A stretch of DNA of 6,635 bases from an uncultured Collinsella sp. (GTDB taxonomy: Bacteria; Actinomycetota; Coriobacteriia; Coriobacteriales; Coriobacteriaceae): contig UROJ01000085.1 of assembly GCA_900549335.1 (NCBI GenBank), positions 1 to 6,635 of the forward strand, read 5' to 3'. The first letter of the stretch is position 1. Each line of letters begins with the position of its first letter. The position numbers were made by a program, and so were the translations under genes. The notes below the pieces were generated by a model. The model had not been told where the DNA came from, searched no databases, and was given only the letters and a program-made list of their open reading frames with translations. This document shows positions 1 through 4,690 of this stretch, piece after piece.

Positions 1-39
1 TTGCGTCAACGAGACGCCACTCCTCCGCATTCCAGCCAT
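1..39 (-). CDS. Probable 5' end of a gene leaving the window (13 codons)
   Basis: Read on the minus strand, an ATG at 39 opens a frame that stays open to the window edge and encodes MAGMRRSGVSLTQ. A purine-rich stretch (GGGGTGGG) lies just before the ATG. A second possible ribosome site (GGAGGAG) precedes an in-frame TTG further in, so the frame is the same whichever start is used. The ATG begins 13 bp after a palindromic operator (52-72), which supports a repressed promoter driving this gene. The neighbouring gene encodes a TetR-type repressor, and such repressors often control an adjacent exporter. That would make this a transporter gene, but 13 codons cannot show it. Confidence 0.35.
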   Translation of the reverse strand, partial: MAGMRRSGVSLTQ

Positions 40-51
40 AAGCCCACCCCT

Positions 52-72
52 ATACATACCGTTAGTATGTAT
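52..72. promoter_or_regulatory. Palindromic TetR-type operator, copy 1
   Basis: The sequence is ATACATAC, then a 5-bp spacer (CGTTA), then GTATGTAT: a perfect 8+8 bp inverted repeat centred on position 62. Size, AT-rich arms and symmetry match operators bound by TetR-family dimers. It lies between the repressor gene's stop codon and the presumed start of the next minus-strand gene at 39, so bound repressor would sit on or near that gene's promoter. Assignment to the adjacent TetR protein is inference from position. Confidence 0.7.
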
Positions 73-117
73 TTAATGACTTGAAAAGGGCAGCCGTAGC
101 TACCCTCATAAATCAAT

Positions 118-138
118 TACATACCGTTGGTATCTATA
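118..138. promoter_or_regulatory. Palindromic TetR-type operator, copy 2
   Basis: This copy matches copy 1 base for base over 18 of the 20 bp from 118 to 137, at a fixed offset of 65 bp. Its core is ATACC-GTT-GGTAT, flanked by one mismatched pair and then matching A/T pairs, and it is centred on position 127. It ends immediately before the repressor's stop codon (139-141, TAA on the minus strand). The 65-bp spacing is close to six helical turns, so the two sites would face roughly the same side of the DNA and could be bound cooperatively. Confidence 0.65.
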
Positions 139-801
139 TTACCACCCGGCGCGGTCCCATACGTCCCAAATCTGCGCCGTTGTCTGAAGCACTTCATTAC
201 CCAAATCGAGCCCCACCGCGGCCGCCATCTGCGCCAAACATTGTGCGCGAGCGAGCATTCGCTCCTTGGACTCGAGCGGACGGAACAATGGCAGCAGCCA
301 AAGATTCGCCAACAACGATACGGCCTCCGCCGCTTCGTGCGGGCATTCGCACGCAATGGAACCGTCGGCGATGCCCTCCTCGATCACTGGCAAGAGACAG
401 CCATCGGCCGACTCGTCAAACGAGCCCTGGTACTGCATCGCCAGTAGACGCGAGCTTTTTACCGGATCCGCTGCAGGGTGCATGCGTGTCCATAGCTCAA
501 TTTGTGGAACGACAGACTCGGGCGCGTACAGTCGCTTGAGCTTTTGGGCTCCGGTCATATTGCCGATACCAAGCATTGAGCGACGGTGCTCAACAATCGG
601 AGCCATTGCCCGATCAAATGCGGCGTTGAAAATCTCCTCTTTGCTCTTAAAGTGATGATAGACAGCACCCTTGGTCATGCCATCGAGGCGGTCGACAATG
701 TCTTGAATGCTCGTCCCCTCATAACCCTGTGCGCAGAATAGCTCCAGCGCCGCGTCGAGAATCTTCGCGACCGTCTCCTCGGGATATTTATTACGACCCA
801 T
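139..801 (-). CDS. TetR/AcrR-family transcriptional repressor
   Basis: This 220-residue protein has the standard TetR size and plan. The N-terminal DNA-binding domain covers about residues 1-60, with the helix-turn-helix at about 30-51 (TSIQDIVDRL, then MTKGAVYHHFKSKEEIF, the typical recognition helix and following helix). The remainder is a divergent, mostly helical ligand-binding and dimerisation domain with no recognisable ligand class. The start at 801 (MGRNKYPEE) was preferred to an upstream ATG at 837: the extra 12 residues do not look like TetR sequence, and 837 coincides with a plausible transcription start. The ribosome site is weak. The gene lies 74 bp downstream of the PII gene on the same strand. 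Two matching operators lie just beyond its 3' end, so its main target is probably the next gene to the left, with multidrug-type efflux control as the commonest role. Family assignment is firm; target and ligand are inferred. Confidence 0.92.
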   Translation of the reverse strand: MGRNKYPEETVAKILDAALELFCAQGYEGTSIQDIVDRLDGMTKGAVYHHFKSKEEIFNAAFDRAMAPIVEHRRSMLGIGNMTGAQKLKRLYAPESVVPQIELWTRMHPAADPVKSSRLLAMQYQGSFDESADGCLLPVIEEGIADGSIACECPHEAAEAVSLLANLWLLPLFRPLESKERMLARAQCLAQMAAAVGLDLGNEVLQTTAQIWDVWDRAGW

Positions 802-808
802 AATCCGT

Positions 809-862
809 CCATCCGCAACGCAAGTCTTGTGCCTCATTGCAGCATTTTAACGTTGCGGATGG
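809..862. repeat. 12-bp perfect inverted repeat flanking the presumed repressor promoter
   Basis: CCATCCGCAACG at 809-820 is repeated inverted as CGTTGCGGATGG at 851-862, with 30 bp between. One arm lies in the presumed untranslated leader of the repressor gene and the other in the spacer of its presumed promoter. It does not resemble the operators at 52-138 and is not followed by a T-run, so it is neither an obvious site for the same protein nor a classical terminator of the PII gene. Confidence 0.6.
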
Positions 863-873
863 CAGGCGGTCGA
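844..873 (-). promoter_or_regulatory. Possible sigma-70-type promoter of the TetR repressor gene
   Basis: On the minus strand, TCGACC (873-868) and TAAAAT (849-844) are separated by 18 bp. TAAAAT matches the -10 consensus at five of six positions; the -35 matches at four of six. Transcription would begin near 837, giving a leader of about 35 nt to the ATG at 801. The -35 overlaps the region just past the PII stop codon (876-878). This is pattern matching only. Confidence 0.35.
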
Positions 874-875
874 TT

Positions 876-1214
876 CTACACCGCGGCGGGGCCGTGTTCG
901 CCGGTACGGATGCGGATAACCTCCTCGATCGGCTCGACCCAAATCTTGCCGTCTCCAACGGCACCGGTGCGAGCAGCGTTGCAGATGATGTCAACAATGC
1001 CATCGACATGTTCATCGGCGCAGATGAGGGTGAACTGCACCTTAGGGATCGTGTTGACAAGCAACTCGTTGCCGCGCACGTATTCCTTCCAGCCATGCTG
1101 CGCGCCGCAGCCCTGCACTTGGTTGATAGTCATACCGCGAACATCAGCAGCAAACAGCGCGTCTTTAAGAACCTCAAGCTTTTCGGCACGAACGATCGCC
1201 GTAATCTTCTTCAT
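876..1214 (-). CDS. glnB: PII-family nitrogen regulatory protein (GlnB/GlnK type)
   Basis: This 112-residue protein has the same length as E. coli GlnB and appears to align without gaps. PII trimers sense 2-oxoglutarate and ATP/ADP in the cytoplasm and control targets through the T-loop; a PII encoded beside amt normally blocks the ammonium channel. Conserved nucleotide and 2-oxoglutarate residues are visible: Q39, K58, K90, R101 and R103. The second family signature is intact (TGAVGDGKIW, about 83-92). The T-loop (about 37-55) has leucine at position 51, where many PII proteins carry the modified tyrosine; Y45 is nearby but out of register. A ribosome site (AAGAGAGG) lies 8 nt before the ATG. 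The gene follows amt on the same strand and probably shares its transcript. By context it could equally be called glnK. Confidence 0.95.
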   Translation of the reverse strand: MKKITAIVRAEKLEVLKDALFAADVRGMTINQVQGCGAQHGWKEYVRGNELLVNTIPKVQFTLICADEHVDGIVDIICNAARTGAVGDGKIWVEPIEEVIRIRTGEHGPAAV

Positions 1215-1259
1215 AGTGAATTCCTCTCTTCAAAAAAAGAAATTGATTGTCCTTCACAT

Positions 1260-1280
1260 GGCACAGGTTTTCCAGGTGCC
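1260..1280 (-). other. Small hairpin in the leader before the PII gene
   Basis: GGCAC and GTGCC pair, with two further G-C pairs inside and a four-base A loop on the minus-strand RNA. The hairpin starts 46 nt upstream of the PII start codon. A run of seven T (1238-1232 on the minus strand) follows only after about 20 nt, too far to make a standard terminator. It overlaps a sequence related to the inverted-repeat element at 1322-1430. Confidence 0.35.
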
Positions 1281-1321
1281 GCGAACCAACCTCAGAGATC
1301 AAAAAGTTCAACTGACTGGTC

Positions 1322-1430
1322 TTAGCAGGTTTCCCAAGTGCCGCAGATTGCCGTGAAAGAGGAGCGAAGCGTACTTAAGTACGTGAGCGACGATTGAACG
1401 GCAAGGTGCGGTGCTTGGGGAAGCTGCTAA
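1322..1430. repeat. 109-bp imperfect inverted-repeat element between amt and the PII gene
   Basis: Arms of 33 bp at 1322-1354 and 1398-1430 match at 27 of 33 positions when one is reverse-complemented, and both outer ends are TTAGCAG. The 43-bp centre contains a perfect 14-bp palindrome, CGTACTTAAGTACG, at 1370-1383. The right arm includes the amt stop codon (TAG, 1429-1427). There is no T-run after either arm, so it is not a textbook intrinsic terminator. The long arms and nested palindrome suggest a dispersed REP- or MITE-like palindromic element. It could form a large RNA hairpin that weakens read-through from amt into the PII gene. Confidence 0.75.
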
Positions 1431-2704
1431 TCGAGTCCGGAGAACGAAGGGTATGCGCTCTCGCCGTGCTGACTCGCATCCAGGCCCAGCGCCTCGTCGG
1501 CCTCGTCCACGCGCAGGCTGCCGTGGAATAGCGCCTTGACCACCGCGGCGATCACCAAATCGAGCACCAGCACAATAGCGACCGTCACCACAATGCCCAA
1601 GATCTGCGAGACCAGCAGCGACACATCGCCCGTGTAGAACAGGCCACCCTTACCGGTCCACGAAAGCTCCGGCACGCAGAACAGGCCCGTGAGCACGCCG
1701 CCCAAGATGCCGCCGATGCCGTGGCAACCAAACGCGTCGAGCGCATCGTCGTAGCCAAACTTGGTCTTAAGATGGCTGATAGCCAGGTAGCAGACGGGCG
1801 ATACGATCAGGCCCATAACCAGCGCTGCCCACGGCTCGACAAAGCCCGCGCCGGGCGTGACCACCACAAGGCCCGCAACCAGACCGGTGCTGGCGCCCAC
1901 CAGCGTGGGGCGACCAGTGTACACGCGCTCGACGGCAAGCCACGAGACCATGCCCGCCGCGCTGGCCGTCACGGTGTTGAGGATGGCAAGCGCCGCCACG
2001 GCATTGGCCTTGAACTCGCTGCCGCCGTTAAATCCAAACCAGCCAAACCAAAGCAGCCCGGCGCCCAGCGCCACAAACGGCACGTTATGCGGACGATAGC
2101 TCACCATGCCAAAGCCGCGACGACGGCCGAGCATTAAGCAGAGGATCAGGCCCGTAAGACCGGACGAAATGTGCACCACGTCGCCGCCGGCAAAGTCGAG
2201 TGCGCCGATAATGTCACCGATAAAGGAGCCATCGCCGCCCCAAACCATGTGGGCAAGCGGCGCATAGACCATGAGCAGCCAAATGCCCAGGAAGGCCGTC
2301 ATGGCACCAAACTTAACGCGGCCGGCCAGGCTGCCCGTGACGATAGCAGCAGTGATCATGGCAAATGCCATCTGAAAGGCGATGTTGATAATCTCCGGGT
2401 AGACGGCGCCGTCCGACGCGGTGCCCTCGGCCGCCTGCAGCACCTGACCGAGCACCGGCAGGCACAGCAGCTGGTCAAGGCCTCCAATAAACGGGCTGGA
2501 ACCGTCGCCGCCGTAAGCCAGCGACCAGCCGGCAACAATCCACAGCACACCAACCAGGCCAATGGCGCCAAAGCACATGAGCATGGTGTTGATGACATTT
2601 TTGCGCCTGGACAGGCCGCCATAGAAAAACGCCAGACCCGGTGTCATTAAAAACACGAGCATGGTGCAGATGAGCATAAACGTTGTCGATCCCGTATCGT
2701 ACAT
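1427..2704 (-). CDS. amt: Ammonium channel of the Amt/AmtB family
   Basis: This 425-residue polytopic membrane protein conducts ammonium/ammonia into the cell. Hallmarks, numbered from the start at 2704: the N-terminal MTPGLAFFYGG motif (about 20-30); the aromatic gate, with F114 and F225 as likely equivalents of the E. coli pore phenylalanines; W155 in the HMVWGGDG segment; the family signature beginning DFAGGDVVH (about 170-195); and both pore histidines, H158-type in GDVVHISSG (about 178) and in AFGCHGIGG (about 328). The cytoplasmic tail ends with GLDASQHGESAY, closely like the tail of E. coli AmtB that helps PII bind. Start 2704 has a strong AAGGGGGAG ribosome site; the longer frame from 2761 adds 19 residues without one. 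The tail runs a few residues past the usual end before a stop codon inside an inverted-repeat element. The PII gene follows downstream. Confidence 0.97.
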   Translation of the reverse strand: MYDTGSTTFMLICTMLVFLMTPGLAFFYGGLSRRKNVINTMLMCFGAIGLVGVLWIVAGWSLAYGGDGSSPFIGGLDQLLCLPVLGQVLQAAEGTASDGAVYPEIINIAFQMAFAMITAAIVTGSLAGRVKFGAMTAFLGIWLLMVYAPLAHMVWGGDGSFIGDIIGALDFAGGDVVHISSGLTGLILCLMLGRRRGFGMVSYRPHNVPFVALGAGLLWFGWFGFNGGSEFKANAVAALAILNTVTASAAGMVSWLAVERVYTGRPTLVGASTGLVAGLVVVTPGAGFVEPWAALVMGLIVSPVCYLAISHLKTKFGYDDALDAFGCHGIGGILGGVLTGLFCVPELSWTGKGGLFYTGDVSLLVSQILGIVVTVAIVLVLDLVIAAVVKALFHGSLRVDEADEALGLDASQHGESAYPSFSGLD

Positions 2705-2761
2705 TCGCTCCCCCTTGATCGCATGAACGTTGTCGGCGCCCATAATGCGGCCGAGGGGCAA

Positions 2762-2775
2762 CTGGTGTAGACCAG
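2762..2775. promoter_or_regulatory. Short palindrome upstream of amt
   Basis: CTGGT-GTAG-ACCAG is a perfect 5+5 bp inverted repeat 58 bp before the amt start codon, where a regulator of amt could bind or where the leader RNA could fold. I do not recognise it as the site of a known nitrogen regulator. No convincing -35/-10 pair was found for amt in 2705-2902. Confidence 0.3.
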
Positions 2776-2809
2776 ATACGGCGTTGTTAAACGCTGCGTT
2801 GTCGAATGG

Positions 2810-2857
2810 AAACGGTGCCGCAATCTTAGAAACGGCACGGCAACGGACGCGAAACGG
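2810..2857. repeat. AAACGG repeats at about two-turn spacing upstream of amt
   Basis: AAACGG occurs at 2810-2815, 2830-2835 and 2852-2857, with a related AACGG at 2842-2846. The three full copies are 20 and 22 bp apart, near two helical turns, on one face of the DNA. They lie in the 198-bp gap between the end of the membrane-protein gene and amt. The copies are short and the region is G/C-rich, so chance is possible. Confidence 0.35.
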
Positions 2858-2902
2858 ACGGGAAATACGCGAGCAAGGGAGCCGTGAGCGTGCCCGTCCC
2901 GG

Positions 2903-3922
2903 CTAGCGCCGAAACAGCTCGTGGGCGCGGTCGCGGAGATTAGTTGCTCGAATGACACCTTCGTAGCGGTTGATGCGCAAGCGCGGGAAGGCATTGAAGA
3001 AGCGCAGGTCGCGTCGGCTGAGCGACACGCTTGGCACCGGACGGCTCATGCGCTTGCCGGCAAGGCGGCGACTGAGCGACGGACGCGGCATGCTCGGCGC
3101 GGCATCGGCCACGCGGCGGGCGGCAAGTGCCAGGCCGCGAGCACCATCCGAGATAAATGTCGGCATCGAAGCCTTCTCACGAAGGGCATCGAGTGTCGCG
3201 TCGCCCAGCTCGGCCAGCCACGCGTTAACGGCACGGCTGCGGATATGCGTCTGTGCCACCGAGTCGACTGCCGAATCGGGAATGCGCTCGAGCATTGAGT
3301 CCGAGGCATCGGCAAGCGACTCGTTGATGCGGTCGGCAAGGTCGGCGCGCACGCGCTCCAGCTGATCGGACAGACGCCGCCAGCTCGCCAACGAGCATGC
3401 CGCGTCGACCATCATCGCGACCGCGACGATAAAGGCGGACAGCCGCACAATCAGCACCGGCAGATGGCCAAGCAGTCCCAGCAATGCCGGCTCCACCAAA
3501 CGGCAAATGCACAACGAACCCAGGCCAAACGCGCAGGCCCAGTACAGGCAGATACGTCCGTGCAGGTTAAACGGCAGGTGCGAATAATCCCAAAAGCGAG
3601 CGCCCGTTGTTTTTTCCAACAGCACGCCTACGCTATACTCAATCACGCTGCATACGAGTGCTGCAGCGACAAACTGGCTCGAGGCATCCGGAATCCCGCG
3701 CAACAGCAGCCAGCAGGCAATGCCGCCCGCGCCATAGATTGGGCAGCACGGCCCCAGCAAAAAGCCGCTGTTGGCAAATCGTCCGTGATTGAGCATGGCA
3801 CATACTGTCGACTCCCATGCCCAACCGCAAAACCCGTAAAAGGCAAACGAGAGCACCAGTGCCGAGAGTGGGCAGGCGGCAAGCGTCGCGCCGCCAAACG
3901 CCATATCAATCGCGGTTTCCAC
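2903..3922 (-). CDS. Membrane protein of the putative ABC transporter permease (CmpB, PF06541-like) family with a long basic tail
   Basis: This 339-residue protein has about five or six membrane segments in residues 18-178, followed by a hydrophilic, arginine-rich tail (about 180-339) that is probably cytoplasmic and starts with a coiled-coil-prone stretch (about 182-204). Family marks are WAWES (34-38), the GFLLGPCCPIYGAGG block (53-67) and the WDYSHLPFNLHGRICLYW block (111-128). The family is annotated as a putative ABC permease, but its function is not established and no ATPase gene is adjacent. The GTG start at 3922 is supported by an AGAGGAGAGGG ribosome site; an ATG six codons further in has none. 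The start lies 3 bp after the stop codon of the HD-domain gene, so translation of the two is probably coupled. Family call is firm; molecular role is unknown. Confidence 0.88.
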   Translation of the reverse strand: METAIDMAFGGATLAACPLSALVLSFAFYGFCGWAWESTVCAMLNHGRFANSGFLLGPCCPIYGAGGIACWLLLRGIPDASSQFVAAALVCSVIEYSVGVLLEKTTGARFWDYSHLPFNLHGRICLYWACAFGLGSLCICRLVEPALLGLLGHLPVLIVRLSAFIVAVAMMVDAACSLASWRRLSDQLERVRADLADRINESLADASDSMLERIPDSAVDSVAQTHIRSRAVNAWLAELGDATLDALREKASMPTFISDGARGLALAARRVADAAPSMPRPSLSRRLAGKRMSRPVPSVSLSRRDLRFFNAFPRLRINRYEGVIRATNLRDRAHELFRR

Positions 3923-3925
3923 CGT

Positions 3926-4462
3926 CTACCCTCTCCTCTTTTCGCTCGATGCTTTACTCACGTCATCGTCCGCCTCGTCCTTGCGCCGCAGACGACCGGC
4001 GACCGTCTCGCGCAGAGCGCACCATTTATCTGCCAGGCATACAATCCAAGCCTCACGACACGTCGGCGGCACTGGCACCAGCGGAAACATATGCCGCACG
4101 ATAATGTTCCGTTCGCGCGGCGTCAGCTCAAAATCTTCCTCCGCACGTGCCAGGGCAAAAAACGGGTGGCGAAAGCCATGCAGCCGATGGCTTGGGTCGG
4201 GATCGTGCCAGTCATAGAGAAAGTAATCGTGCAGCAGGGCCCCGCGCAACAACGAAGCACGGTCGACCGAAATGCCGGCACGGCCCAAGCGCTCGGCAAA
4301 GGACAGGCTCGCCCGCGCTACCGAAGTCACATGTGCATAGACCGTCACGTCGCCATGCTGGATAAACTCGTGCGTCAGGTCCAAGCGGCCCGCCTGGGCC
4401 AGCTGGCGGGCGGCATAGTCGACCTCGTGCGCGATTTTTTCGGCACGAACGGCATCGGACAT
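3926..4462 (-). CDS. Small HD-domain protein, putative metal-dependent phosphohydrolase
   Basis: This 178-residue soluble protein has the spaced metal ligands of the HD superfamily: H44 (YAHVTSVAR), the H78-D79 pair in LLHDYFLYDWHD, H99 in HGFRHPFF, H124 in VRHMFP, and D145 in LADK. The superfamily includes phosphohydrolases acting on nucleotides and other phosphate esters; nothing here names the substrate. The tail (about 155-178) is charged and probably disordered. The start at 4462 (MSDAVRAEK) has an excellent AAGGAGG ribosome site 6 nt upstream, whereas the longer frame from 4534 adds 24 residues with none. The gene ends 3 bp before the GTG of the downstream membrane-protein gene, so the two form an operon and may work together. 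Domain call is firm; function is open. Confidence 0.9.
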   Translation of the reverse strand: MSDAVRAEKIAHEVDYAARQLAQAGRLDLTHEFIQHGDVTVYAHVTSVARASLSFAERLGRAGISVDRASLLRGALLHDYFLYDWHDPDPSHRLHGFRHPFFALARAEEDFELTPRERNIIVRHMFPLVPVPPTCREAWIVCLADKWCALRETVAGRLRRKDEADDDVSKASSEKRRG

Positions 4463-4551
4463 GCTGCCTCCTTCCAGCGACTCACGGCGACAAGCCACGG
4501 CCTGTGCACAATCGATAAAAACATCATGGAACATATCAGTATGGCATCGGA

Positions 4552-4563
4552 CAAAACGTTTTG
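4552..4563. promoter_or_regulatory. Perfect 12-bp palindrome, LacI-type operator candidate
   Basis: CAAAACGTTTTG is a perfect palindrome with a central CG, the form typical of LacI/CcpA-family operators. It lies in the divergent intergenic region, about 90 bp upstream of the HD-gene start and about 130 bp upstream of the DXS-like gene, so it could control either. No LacI-type regulator is encoded in this window. Confidence 0.45.
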
Positions 4564-4577
4564 CCCCACCAGTTGGC

Positions 4578-4605
4578 GAATTACCGCGCCGCCGTCACAT
4601 ATCAA
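4578..4605 (-). promoter_or_regulatory. Possible promoter of the HD-domain/membrane-protein operon
   Basis: On the minus strand, TTGATA (4605-4600) and TAATTC (4583-4578) are spaced by 16 bp, a fair sigma-70-type match. The transcript would have a leader of roughly 110 nt before the ATG at 4462, and the palindrome at 4552-4563 would lie just downstream of the start point, suiting repression. Pattern match only. No comparable plus-strand promoter was found for the DXS-like gene. Confidence 0.3.
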
Positions 4606-4638
4606 ACGCCAAAATGTGCGAGACTGTCTTGTGCAATT

Positions 4639-4665
4639 GTGCCGGCCGAGGGAGTGCCGGCGCAC
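4639..4665 (+). other. Stem-loop just upstream of the DXS-like gene
   Basis: GTGC-CGGC (4639-4646) pairs with GCCG (4656-4659) and GCAC (4662-4665), giving 8 bp with a 2-nt bulge and a 9-nt loop (4647-4655) that contains the purine-rich GAGGGAG. It ends 9 nt before the weak ribosome site GGAG (4675-4678), where folding could affect translation. No known riboswitch class is recognised. Confidence 0.35.
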
Positions 4666-4690
4666 GATTCGCATGGAGTAACCCACAACG

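Noticed and set aside
81..539. 152-codon plus-strand frame opposite the TetR gene
   Set aside because: The start would be a TTG inside the operator region, and the product is a proline/arginine-rich shadow of the TetR coding sequence with no motif.
1322..1430. Inverted repeat read as an ordinary intrinsic terminator of amt
   Set aside because: The 43-nt central segment and lack of a T-run after the stem do not fit an intrinsic terminator, although it could still slow transcription.
1427..2761. Longer amt start at 2761
   Set aside because: The extra 19 residues are hydrophilic and unlike Amt N-termini, while the ATG at 2704 has a strong ribosome site.
2871..2905. Terminator for the membrane-protein gene
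   Set aside because: GGGA and TCCC ends pair, but the interior mismatches and no T-run follows on the minus strand, so I do not call a terminator.
3464..4681. 405-codon open frame on the plus strand
   Set aside because: It lies opposite the HD-domain and membrane-protein genes, both of which have family motifs and good ribosome sites. Its translation is low in hydrophobic blocks and rich in R, Q and H, typical of an antisense frame in GC-rich coding DNA.
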